A stretch of DNA of 64,000 bases from Gracilaria domingensis (taxonomy: Eukaryota > Rhodophyta > Florideophyceae > Gracilariales > Gracilariaceae), in assembly GCA_022539475.1 (NCBI GenBank), contig VCMS01000280.1, positions 1 through 64,000 on the forward strand, written 5' to 3'. The notes beneath the pieces were generated by a model that ran no database searches, was not told the DNA's origin, and saw only the letters and a list, made by a program, of their open reading frames with translations. This document shows, piece by piece, positions 50,536-62,500 of the stretch. A program made the position numbers and the translations under genes. Positions within the stretch are counted from its first letter, which is position 1. Each line of letters opens with the position of its first letter.

Positions 50536-50972
50536 GAAATAGTGGGGAGCTGACAATACTAGATGTCACTTCCATCCTGCTTTATTGTTAAAGAGAAAAC
50601 AAGAATATATGTTTTTGTCCAACAACTTTACACATTGGTGGGGAGTTATAAGGTCTAGTGGCAAATTCCCGGATAAAAGTTCAAAAAGATTCATAGTTAT
50701 AAAACAAAAACGAGTTCCAGTTTTGCAGGCTTCTGAAATGCTTTCTAGAGTTAATTGATTTCATAAAACTTCTATTCTGTTTGAAACAGAAAGAACTTTC
50801 TAGAGCTTTTTGAATTAAAATTTCGCAATTGCGTCTCATATATTTTTGCTTTGAACCTATTTTGCATGTTCAAGCAACAAACTAGTATCGCTTAGACTAT
50901 ATAAATATACCATGTTGTTGTAGACAGAATAATTTCAAATGTCAGGCAATCGAAGCTAACTTCTACAACCAA

Positions 50973-51512
50973 ATGGAAGAAAGACGAAGTGTACATTATC
51001 AAGAAAACTCAGGCATTTGGAAGCAATTTCCTTTTCAAGTCGCAAATCCAGAAAGTTTTGAAAGAAATCTGTCGTGGGATAAAAATGCTTTTGAGTCTCT
51101 CAATGCTTTCAGAAGAGCTAGGGTTATTTCTGAACTACCTTGGAGTGCTCGAATGAATGGAATTGCAATCGATAGAACGTTGGACCAAGTCAATTCAGGT
51201 CGGTTTGGAGCAGATATTGATGGTGTTTATATTTCCACATCAATTATAGACTTTCAAGAACCGACCCACATTGAAAGCACAGGGATCGAAAACCACCCAA
51301 AAAGTGTGGTTCTGGATGCCATGTCTATAGTTCTTAAAAATGCCGCAAAACGTCGCCAAGAACTTGAAGTCCATTTTACGAAAGACGTTATTCCAGAGTT
51401 AAGTTTCACTGCAACAGATGACATTATTGGGGGCACCGCCGTTCTGGTTTATCACAATGCAGTGATAATCACAGTAGCTGTAGGGGCAAGGCATAGAGGG
51501 CTACCGGACTAA
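50973..51512 (+). CDS. Intact unknown protein in the AT-rich island (179 aa)
   Basis: ATG 50973 follows a TATA box (CTATATAAATAT at about 50898). The protein has no transmembrane segment or recognisable motif. It is rich in Ile, Asn and Glu, with blocks PWSARMNGIAIDRTLDQVNS, GADIDGVYISTSIIDFQEPT and ATDDIIGGTAVLVYHNAVII. Codon composition is AT-rich, like the neighbouring transposase remnant and unlike the rest of the window. It may be an accessory ORF of a transposon or an acquired gene. The frame is complete and ends with TAA-like AT-rich 3' sequence. Confidence 0.55.
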   Translation: MEERRSVHYQENSGIWKQFPFQVANPESFERNLSWDKNAFESLNAFRRARVISELPWSARMNGIAIDRTLDQVNSGRFGADIDGVYISTSIIDFQEPTHIESTGIENHPKSVVLDAMSIVLKNAAKRRQELEVHFTKDVIPELSFTATDDIIGGTAVLVYHNAVIITVAVGARHRGLPD

Positions 51513-52031
51513 AAAATAATTAGAATAGACAGTAGACCTCTGTAGCATATATGCCTCTTTAGCTCTGATGCCCTATTTCTCTCAGTAACCTATTATTTTC
51601 TCGTAATTAAATGAGTATCTGCGCATATAACACAACAACAGCAAGGCCATAGACATTTAATCTAAATCCAGTCCCTCAAAAGCGACATTGTGTAAACTAT
51701 TTTATTCATACTATATGCGTAGAAAAAAGTGCTCAACATAAAAGACAAAGTCATTCACGATATAACACAGTATATAAAATAAACATTGATCTCCCACACA
51801 ACTCGCTTTTTTCCAAATGCTTTGTGTCCACCATCCAAGCCACTATGCAGCACATAACCCCAAGCATGCCGCCAAGTCAGTCAACCTACTTTCCGTCGCA
51901 GTCTTAGAAGGACATTGTAACCTCAACCAATTTTCTCAAGAGCGCAAACCGGATAATAAAAATGAACAACGTGACAGTGACTGCCCAATTTTGATTCTTT
52001 TTATTCCCAAAATGGCAGTGCAACAATTCTA
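51513..52031. other. AT-rich intergenic DNA
   Basis: A weak frame at 51817-52032 has no motif. No other structure seen. Confidence 0.4.
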
Positions 52032-52960
52032 ATGATGACAAATTTTACGGCGCAAGAATTTGACGCTATTTGGCAGATTGACAAAAAACCTACCGAAAAG
52101 GATTAAAACACTGGTCTTTGGCAAAAGTATGTGTTTAGACACAAGGATATTTTATTCATAACCCTTACATCTTTAAAGCACTGTGGTAAATGGGATTTTT
52201 TGAAAAAAATGTTCAACATCCATCCTTCTACATTTCAAAAGTTAATTTTGAAATTTATGTCTACCGCTTCGGCGGATGTCTTTTATCACTATGTGTCCCG
52301 AACGACGGCCGCTTTACTATGAACAATATTCTGCAATAAAATTTAGGCTTTCATCATTTTTCTTTTTGCCGCTATGCGACTGGTGTAGTTTTTCAGCAGT
52401 CCTATCGACCGTCCGGAAACTTAGAAGGAAGGAAAAAATATTTTAGTGGAAAATATATTCTGTATAGTTTCAAATGCGAAATTTCAGTTCTGCCTTATGG
52501 CCTTGGTATTCATGCATTTTTGCATTATCCAGGCTTGAAAGCAGATATCGATATTTTAATGGAAACTATAACGGCACGTCAATCTGCGCTGAAGAACCGA
52601 GAAACAGAATTAATTAATTTTATTATTGACGCTGGCGATTTACTTTCAGAATATAAATATTATTGGCATACTTTAATGGACAAAGGGTACAAAACAGCTG
52701 CAGAACATATGAGGGCTATGAAACCGAAGAAAAAACCAAAACGTGGGTTTCTATCGTTTGATGAAGAGACCAAAGAATTTGAAGATATCTTCAGACCAGA
52801 TAATTGTGGAAATTATTTTTGGACGCTTGATGCAATTATGGAACGTTAAAGAATCCAAACATCGTTGGAGAGAGAAGTTTTATAACGATAAATTTTTTTA
52901 TTATGTGTGGTTTTGACAAACGCTCATATTTAACAGCATCCGCTCCGTGCCACAGATGAG
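52032..52960 (+). pseudogene. DDE_4 / Harbinger-like transposase remnant
   Basis: From ATG 52032 the translation reads FTAQEFDAIW, then ILFITLTSLKHCGKWDFLKK with MFNIHPSTFQKLI (the N-terminal helix-turn-helix region). After stops and a frame change it gives RPSGNLEGRKKYFSGKYILY, then FKCEISVLPYGLGIHAF and HYPGLKADIDIL. These are the DDE_Tnp_4 landmarks (KYFSGKH.LYG.K.E.SV.PNG and H.PGS..DI). The C-terminal NYFW..LD, KHRWREKFYN segment follows in another frame near 52820-52900. Several stops and a probable internal deletion show it is inactive. Confidence 0.8.
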
Positions 52961-53982
52961 GAATATTATAACCAAGTTTTGAGCCGTTTATCGTTTATTG
53001 GGAAACGAGTTGTGAGCAAAAGGAAACTGGCTCAAAGCAAATATAGAGCCAAAAGAAAAAGATGTATTGACTCTAACTAGCTTTTTCTACAATCAGATAA
53101 CGATTCTATAGAGTCAAATATTTACCATTGACTTGATCTTTTAATTTATCTTTGCAAAAAAAGTCGCTTGCAGTGAAGAGACTAGATATATCTGCTTTTA
53201 GAAAATGATTATTTCTCTATGATCTAAATAGACTTTGTTTCCTTTTATTTATATGTAGTTGTTGCAAACATTTTATATTTTTATGAGAATCTATGAGATG
53301 TATGCGGCGAAGATCTAGTGGAATAATAAAAAAAGACATGTTCTGTTAAGACTAATTTTCTATGTTATCGCGACATTCTAGCTATCATTCAGCAGTTATC
53401 TTTAGGATAAAAAAAATGGAAGGCGGCCTTTGGCCGCTACATCAAGTGTCGCGGCAACCTTCGTAAACTAATTGCTTTCATTGTGGTCTTCTGGACTTTC
53501 TAAACGTTGGATTATTTTGGTGTAACTTTTTGGACCTCCAACATGGGCCTTTTTTCTAGATTCTTCATCGATTTGATGTGCTACGTGGTCGCCTGAAAAT
53601 TATGCGACCCCTGGTTTGCGCATAAATTTTAAGGGGATTCGTATAATACCCTGGGAGATGCGGGGAGATGCGGGAAATGTTATTTTTAAAGTACATTTTA
53701 TATAAATTCTGGTCTGTATCATACAAAGGACATGAGAAAAAAGCATATGTACTTTAAAGTAATAGCAAATCTCTACTGGTATATACGTAAATCTAATCGG
53801 GAGCTGATTAGAAGAACCAAACTATTTCAAAAGTCTGTCTACTTAACTTTTGGAAGCAATATGCCAAAATTTATAACATTTCCGTAGGCGACCGCTTATT
53901 TTTAAAATGGGCTTCATTTCTTCATACAAGATACAGAAAACAAATAAAATGATTAGAAGAAATGGGCCATGTCACGGGTACC
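52961..53982. other. AT-rich DNA without a gene
   Basis: Stop-rich in all frames. A short inverted repeat GCGGCC/GGCCGC lies near 53425. The stretch ends where the satellite begins. Confidence 0.4.
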
Positions 53983-56510
53983 GCTTGTGAGAGCATTAGA
54001 CCTTCCTTTGGGGCGGTATGCATGGGGTTGATGAATTCTCCGAGCAACCAACTGCTCACAGAAAATAGAATACTTTAGTGATGGAGCCACGAATTTCATA
54101 TCAGTAATGGAGCGGGTAAGCTTCCGATGAGCTTCCGACGTGCCTGGATATCGGTGGTAGTCGAATCCATCACATTGTGAGTGCTCAGACTGCCCCCGAG
54201 GGTTGTGCACTGCGTGCATAAACTCCGGCGGACAAGAAACTGCTGACATAAAATAGTATAAAATATTTATAAATCCAGGAGACTTTTGGAGAACAGCTCA
54301 ATGGCAGAAGGCTTCAATGTGCTTCCAGAGCGCTTGCATATCGGCCGTTGCGCTCCGAATCAGTGTGAGAGGGCTCACATCGCTTCTGAGCTTTATGCAC
54401 GCCGTGCACAAACACATTGAGACATCAAACGGCTCAAATAGAATACTCTTACGTAATTGTCAACCCATGACGCTCCGAAATAACCATTGGGGCGGGAGAG
54501 GTTCCAAAGATCTTTGGAGGGGCTTGGATATCGGTCATTGTTGCGATGAACGTTTTGTGAGTACCTCACTTCACTTCCGAGCATAGTGCACGGCGTGCAC
54601 AAGCTATCTGGGACACTACACGGCTCGAAACGAGGAATTCAAAATATTTGTGTAGCCAAGAGGCTTTCTAATCACTAACGCGGCAGAAGGGGCTCCAAAG
54701 ACGTCTGGAAAGAATTGGATATCGCTCAGGCTGGAGGTTAACGCTTGTGAGCATTAGACCTTCCTTTGGGGCGGTATGCATGGGGTTGATGAATTCTCCG
54801 AGCAACCAACTGCTCACAGAAAATAGAATACTTTAGTGATGGAGCCACGAATTTCATATCAGTAATGGAGCGGGTAAGCTTCCGATGAGCTTCCGACGTG
54901 CCTGGATATCGGTGGTAGTCGAATCCATCACATTGTGAGTGCTCAGACTGCCCCCGAGGGTTGTGCACTGCGTGCATAAACTCCGGCGGACAAGAAACTG
55001 CTGACATAAAATAGTATAAAATATTTATAAATCCAGGAGACTTTTGGAGAACAGCTCAATGGCAGAAGGCTTCAATGTGCTTCCAGAGCGCTTGCATATC
55101 GGCCGTTGCGCTCCGAATCAGTGTGAGAGGGCTCACATCGCTTCTGAGCTTTATGCACGCCGTGCACAAACACATTGAGACATCAAACGGCTCAAATAGA
55201 ATACTCTTACGTAATTGTCAACCCATGACGCTCCGAAATAACCATTGGGGCGGGAGAGGTTCCAAAGATCTTTGGAGGGGCTTGGATATCGGTCATTGTT
55301 GCGAAGAACGTTTTGTGAGTACCTCACTTCACTTCCGAGCATAGTGCACGGCGTGCACAAGCTATCTGGGACACTACACGGCTCGAAACGAGGAATTCAA
55401 AATATTTGTGTAGCCAAGAGGCTTTCTAATCACTAACGCGGCAGAAGGGGCTCCAAAGACGTCTGGAAAGAATTGGATATCGCTCAGGCTGGAGGTTAAC
55501 GCTTGTGAGAGCATTAGACCTTCCTTTGGGGCGGTATGCATGGGGTTGATGAATTCTCCGAGCAACCAACTGCTCACAGAAAATAGAATACTTTAGTGAT
55601 GGAGCCACGAATTTCATATCAGTAATGGAGCGGGTAAGCTTCCGATGAGCTTCCGACGTGCCTGGATATCGGTGGTAGTCGAATCCATCACATTGTGAGT
55701 GCTCAGACTGCCCCCGAGGGTTGTGCACTGCGTGCATAAACTCCGGCGGACAAGAAACTGCTGACATAAAATAGTATAAAATATTTATAAATCCAGGAGA
55801 CTTTTGGAGAACAGCTCAATGGCAGAAGGCTTCAATGTGCTTCCAGAGCGCTTGCATATCGGCCGTTGCGCTCCGAATCAGTGTGAGAGGGCTCACATCG
55901 CTTCTGAGCTTTATGCACGCCGTGCACAAACACATTGAGACATCAAACGGCTCAAATAGAATACTCTTACGTAATTGTCAACCCATGACGCTCCGAAATA
56001 ACCATTGGGGCGGGAGAGGTTCCAAAGATCTTTGGAGGGGCTTGGATATCGGTCATTGTTGCGAAGAACGTTTTGTGAGTACCTCACTTCACTTCCGAGC
56101 ATAGTGCACGGCGTGCACAAGCTATCTGGGACACTACACGGCTCGAAACGAGGAATTCAAAATATTTGTGTAGCCAAGAGGCTTTCTAATCACTAACGCG
56201 GCAGAAGGGGCTCCAAAGACGTCTGGAAAGAATTGGATATCGCTCAGGCTGGAGGTTAACGCTTGTGAGAGCATTAGACCTTCCTTTGGGGCGGTATGCA
56301 TGGGGTTGATGAATTCTCCGAGCAACCAACTGCTCACAGAAAATAGAATACTTTAGTGATGGAGCCACGAATTTCATATCAGTAATGGAGCGGGTAAGCT
56401 TCCGATGAGCTTCCGACGTGCCTGGATATCGGTGGTAGTCGAATCCATCACATTGTGAGTGCTCAGACTGCCCCGAGGGTTGTGCAATGCGGTGGACAAT
56501 TAAACTTCCT
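53983..56510. repeat. Satellite with 760-bp higher-order units of four about 190-bp monomers
   Basis: Units start at 53983, 54743, 55501 and 56261 (partial), with lengths 760, 758 and 760. They are almost identical. Inside a unit a GATATC or CATATC landmark recurs at 55476, 55665, 55855, 56045 and 56236, a spacing of 189-191 bp. Each landmark is followed by GTGAG and mostly by a TGCAC..GTGCA dyad. The four monomers differ strongly from each other while the 760-bp units do not. This is the signature of a higher-order repeat. Repeated open frames here are by-products. Confidence 0.93.
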
Positions 56511-59500
56511 CGTCGTGTATTCATAGATAAAGCACTGGGCGACATAATTTATAGTATTTAATCACAATATAGTAAGACATTCCATGTGAGATGGCGTCTT
56601 ATTGTGGAAAGAAGAAAAGTCTCTCTTGATAGGACTGGAGGCATTCTTAGTGTGCTTTGCCAGAGCGTGAACTTGGTTATTCTTGTGCTGCGTCTCGGTG
56701 TTTTTGATCGGCGCGTCACCGGACAATGCGCGCGCTCAGGGGTATGAGAGGACTCTGACATTTCGGCTTCTGAGCTTTATGACGCGTCGCGACAAACACA
56801 TTGGACATCGGTACGCGCTCAAAAAGAGTTAAACTGCTTACGTTAGAAGTATCTCGTCAATATGACCTCCCTAGTGCACGCCTCCGAGTTTTATGTCTTC
56901 ATTGCCGGGCTGCTGCGAAGGAGAGGTTGAAACCTGATCTTGGATAGGTCCTTGTCCGCATCCTCCGCGCTCTAGTTGTTTCGCGCACGGAAACGCCCTT
57001 CTGTAGAAGATACGACTTGTCGTTCGCTGTCACGTTCTCTAGCTTGCGAGTCTATAGATGACAGCCCGGCGGGTCGAACAAGAGACCTAATTCTTGTGGT
57101 ATTCACCTCTACGGCTCTCTCGAACGAGGAGGCTATATTTGAATACTCATGTTGAATGTAGCAGAGGCTTTCGTGAAATCTAATCGCGTGTTCTGCTTCA
57201 GAAGCTGGGGCTGCAAAGCGTCTAGAGATCAGGATTTCTTTTTCCTCCGCGGTCTCAGCGCGTGAGAGGGTTTAACGTGGCTGTAGTGTAGAAGCATAAG
57301 ACGATTACCTCTTGGCAGGGCGCTCGCGGTCATTGCGTGCGTGTGGTGCATGTGATTTTCTGCCAGGAATTGCAACTCATAAACCTCTGTCCAGAATAGA
57401 CTGCCGATCTATCTTTGATGAGTGGTATGGCCAGCGCACGAACCATATTGTGCATATCTTAACCTGGACGGAGGCCGCTAAGCAGCTCTCGGATGAGGCG
57501 TTTCTCTCTGCTGATATGTTTCGTGTATTACAGATCCGTGAGTGTTCTCTCGGCCCGTGCCTATTGCACGACTTGTGAGTAGTGCAGACTGTCCCGCAGA
57601 AGGCGTGAATTGATAGCATAGATTGGAATGCAATAAACTCGGCTCTGCATCTCGAGAAAAAACGTGCTCGCATCAAAAACTCGTGTATAGAAAAATATTT
57701 TATAATAGTTATGAGAGACTTTTTGCGCCTTGGGAGAACAGTATTCACCGTTCTGCAAGTTATTGCAACCGGAAAAGGCTTTAGATCGCACGTAAGATGA
57801 TCTCAAGTCCGGATCGCGCCCTGAATAGCATAATCTGGGGTAGGTCTCGCGAGATGTACGGAATGAAAGTTTTTTGGAGGGGTGTGAAGAGGAGGTGCGT
57901 CAACCCTTCTCGCGGGATATCCTGACAGACTTTATTTGCCGCTTCGTGCACAAACACATTGAGAACTCCAAACGGGCTCAAAATGATACATCTTACGTAT
58001 TGTCAACCTGAGCGCTCCTCGGATTGAGGGACGTCCTCCAGGCAATTGGAAAGGGCAGAGGAGGTTCCAAAGGCGATGTGATGGATGTGCGCGCGAATAA
58101 TGCAAGACACTCAAAATATCGGGGTCCGTGGTAACCGTGAACAGTCTTAAGTCGCAGTACAGACTGTGTCTCAGATAAGCTGGGCCTACTTCTGAGGCAC
58201 TCGTATATCGCTTTGTTGCCACGAAGACGATGAAGTGTAGCATACTGCAAGGGGAAGGTAGGGCAACAAGTTGCCGGTACTCACATAGGGAAGATCTCGT
58301 CATACGCAGCAATCGAAAGACAGAGGAGGAATTCAATGAGAACACAAGAGTAATGTTATGTGTAGGGCCTATGAGAACGACTGCTTTCTGAATTCGGCGA
58401 GAAGAACGCAAGACGGAGGTGACAGGGAGTTGATGAAGGTAGACGATGAAGAGACGGGAAAGAGCGCTCCGATAAGATGTCTGTGATACGAGGAATTGAG
58501 ACTAAATACGTCTCTGAGGAGTCGTAGAGAGTGTAATTTGTTTCTTGGTATACCAACGCTTGTAAAAACGAGAGAGCATTGAGGTGGATCCGTCTCCATA
58601 TATTGGTGCGGGGGTTCGAATGGCCAGTTGCGGCTTGGCTTTCCTTCTTTCTGCGTGCTCGAGGCTAGCAGCGAGACGAAGGTACCCGCATAGGCTCACT
58701 CGAGAAATAGCAACCAAATAGCGTTTTGTAGTATGAAGTAGTGGAGCGAACGATGTCTTGATTTTTCGATTGAATGCGGCGGGCGGGTAAAAGACTGTCG
58801 GCCTCCGATGATGGTGATGCCGACCGAAATGAGTGTTCGCGTGCCTTGAACATGGGTTTCCTCTTCTGGAGCGTAGTGTCGAAATCATTCACATTGTGAT
58901 GTGTTGCCAGAGCTATGCCCCGCAGAAGGGGATTCATAGATGCAATGCGTTCTGTGAGCCCGTAACCGACTCCGAGCGGAACCGCAGATTGCTAGTCGTG
59001 AGAGCATTGATATCACTGAATGGAAGTTTAAAATATTTCTTTAAATACTGAGCAGGGACTTTTAGAGGAAACTTGCCAGAGCAAGTGCAGTAGAGGCGAC
59101 GCGCAAAATGGGCAGTTCAGGCTTCAATGTGCTTCCAGAAGCGCTTGCATAGTTAACTCGCGGTATGCGCTCCGATAGTCAAGTGTGAGAGGGCTCCACA
59201 TCGCTTCTGAGCTTTACTGCACCGCCGTGCTCGCTCACCAAACACAGAATGTAGACTACTACAAGAAAAGTATGCTCACGATGTGCAGAAGATTGAAAGC
59301 TTGCATTTTCCTGTAGTGCGTATGACGGTGCGTAGAGGTTCTCGCAATCTCACCGTGAGAACCGCTCCCCGAAGCCAACTTTTGCCTCATTTTGGGGCGT
59401 GGTGCATGCCATGGTTCAAAGTTTTGGAGGGGCTTGTGGTAGGCTCGGTCATTTGCTCTAGCGCAGAGAACGGCTTGTGAATGCGTAGTGGTAGTACTCG

Positions 59501-62500
59501 TCAGCATCTCACTATCGCGCCCGCTAGGTGTGCAACCTGGCAGTATGGCTCGCTGCGCATATGGCTTCTATATCGCGAGGACACAAAATTTGACACAGGG
59601 CTGCTCGTGAGAATCGCCGGAAGCTCGATATAAGTTATTTGTTGGGATTACCAAGAGGAGCATTTCTAGAATCGCTTACGTTGCCGCCGGCACAGCAAGA
59701 TAGTGCCGCTCCTCTCCACCAATGGCCACGTCTGCGGAAGAAGGGTACATTGTATAACGTGCTCAGACTTCTGAAGTGTTTTAAACGATACGTGTGGTAG
59801 GCAGATCGCAGAGACATAGACTCGCCTTCCTTTTGGGTGGTCTGGAAGCCAAGGTCAGATAGTGGCATGGGGGCTCTAGGGAAATGTGAATTTCCCGAGC
59901 AACCTGTGAATGTCGATGCTTCACAGAAAATATGATACTTTTGAGGTGTGTGTGAGCTCACGCTACAATATTCCATTTACATACGGCTCAATGAGGGGCC
60001 TCAGGTTGCAATCCGCTAGACGCTTACTCGAAGTCGCTGTGTCAGTTCGCTCTGACGGTCTGCCTGGATATCGGTGGCTACCGCTCGGAAGTCAATTCAC
60101 ATACGAAGTGCCGGCGGAACTCGCGTTGGAAACGATGTTTTTTTTGGTATTTGTCGTGTGTGTACCCGGTGTAATGACGTGACTGCCCCTGGCCGGAGAT
60201 TGATGCATGCGTGCATCCAACTCCTGCGCGTGGACGCTACAGAAATGCCTGATTAGTGACATTTGAAGAATATATAGTATAAATATTTTAAATCAGGAGA
60301 CTTTTGCTAGCTTCACACCGGCCCGCAGGGTCTCCAGAGTTGCAGAAGTGGTCTTCTCAAATGTGCTGTGCCACGGGCAGACGCTGCGAGGGTGAGTGCG
60401 GGCTCGGCGTGCTCGTAACCGATGCAATTATGCTGTGAGCGGGAGACTCTTCACATCGCTTCTGAGTTTATGCCCCGCCTCTCTTCGCACCCACAATCAT
60501 ATCGCAATCAAACTCGCGGGCTCAAATAGAATACCTTACGTAATTGTCAACCCATGACGCTCCGAAATAACATGGGGCGGAGAGGGTTCCAAAGATCTTT
60601 GGAGGGGCTTGGATATTCGCGTCGATTAGTGCGAAGAACGTTTTGTGAGTACCTCATTCACTTCCGAGCATATGTGCACGGCTGTGCACCAAGCTATCTG
60701 GTTGACGGCCGTTACGCAAACGGGGCTCTCCGGAATACTCAGGAGAGATGAATCAAGAATTATTCTGCTAAGTCAGCCAAGAGTGGACATTTCTAGTTAA
60801 TTCACGGCCAAAACGCAACTTAGTAGAGCCAGAAGGGGCTCCAAAGACGTGTCTTAAGCAAAAGAATTGGGTTATACGAAATAATCGTCTACCGGCTGGG
60901 GTTAGCACGGACCTTAGTAAGGACCGCGATGTCGAGACCTATCTCGTCTTCTCCGTACTCCCTTTGCCTCGGTTCCTTGTCTGGGTGTTGGTTTTGGAAC
61001 GATGGCCATTCTACCGAGTCATTAACCATAGACTTGCTTTCATCAGAAAAATAGAAATACTTTAGGATGGAGCCCACGAATTTCATAGTCAGTAATGGAG
61101 TCGCACGTAGCGGCTTTGGCGCGACGTGACGCTCTCTCGTCAACACTCGTAGCCTTGCTGACTTGTGCTCAGGCGCTAAGTCGCCATAAAGTCATAGGGA
61201 TTCTCCATACAGTTTGATTTAGCTCATCTGTTGTTTCAGGACTGCTCCCGCGTGAGGACCTTGTGCACTGCGTGCATAACTCTGGGCGGACAATGGCCGA
61301 AACTGCTGACATAAGGAATTCCAATCATGTATCGTAATAGTATTGTATCCTCAAATCCAGGGATGGCTGCTTAGAATTGGTGAAACTTGATGACAGCCCG
61401 CTCGTAATGGCGCCAGGAAGTCCATTGTCTCTTAAGTGTGCTATATCTGAAGAGACGCTCTTGCTTATCAATCAGACCAGCGCTTGCGAAGCCTCCCGAA
61501 TCCAGTGTTCGAGAGAGGCTCACATCGCTTCTTGCAGTGTTAGCGGTTATTGGCACCTGACACAGGCCGTGTTCAGTCGGAGACGATCCACCAATTTGAT
61601 GACAATCCAGACGAGGGGTGGCAAGTTATAAGGAAGTATCTCCTTCGTAGGGAGTGTGTGTGGCAACCCAAACTTAGACGTCCGCCATATCTAACACTTG
61701 GCCGCGCCCGGGACCGAGGTTTCCAAAGATCTGTGGAGGGTTGGATAGATGCTCGCGGGTTGTCTCCTAGTTGTTGCCGATAGAGCAGTTTTGTGTGCGT
61801 CTCTCACCGTTAACTTTCATCTTTCTGGCAAGCTGATCGCTCGCCACGGCTGCTGCGCCAAGGCTATCTGGGTACACTAACAGCATTCGGCTCTCGGAAG
61901 ACACGTCGTTGCTTAAAGCTTAGTTTGTGCTGTGCCTAAGGGGTGTGTTCGTGTGAGTCTCACTAAAGCGTGTCTTCTCTCGGAGGTTGGTGCATACAAT
62001 CCATTGTGTGCGGCCATTCGCTCATATTACTTCTGGATTATATGGGGATGATGTCTCTCGAGGTCGGGCTGCGCAAGATGAAACTCGCGTTATTTGGAGA
62101 GAATGGTCAAGCTTTACGTATTCTTCTCGTTTGACTGGAACGCTCGTGTGTAGCTATGGGTGGCTGTGCTGTGCACTGTATTCTCGGGTGCGCGATGTGC
62201 AACCAAAGACTCGCTCATATCGAATTGTGCACAATGTAGCATCATCAATCAATTCACCAGTCTGGAGATGGAGCCACAGAAATCATTCTCCATGACTTCT
62301 AGTAAGTGGAGGGCGCTTGAAGCTTTGTCCGGACTGAGGTGCTTCTCGAGTGCGTGTCCTGGAATATTGAGTGGGGGTGGTTCCATACAACTACCGCTCG
62401 GGAGATCCGAATCACAGCTAGTGTTTCTCAGACTGTGCACGCGCAAGGTAGGTCCTTTGGGTATGCCGCACTAGGCGTGCATATAAGCTCCGGCCGTGAC

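Noticed and set aside
53983-56510. CRISPR array
   Set aside because: Units are 760 bp tandem repeats without unique spacers, and the genome is eukaryotic.
53953-56545. Repeated 89-113 aa open frames in the satellite on both strands
   Set aside because: They recur only because the satellite repeats; frames on both strands are equally open and carry no domain.
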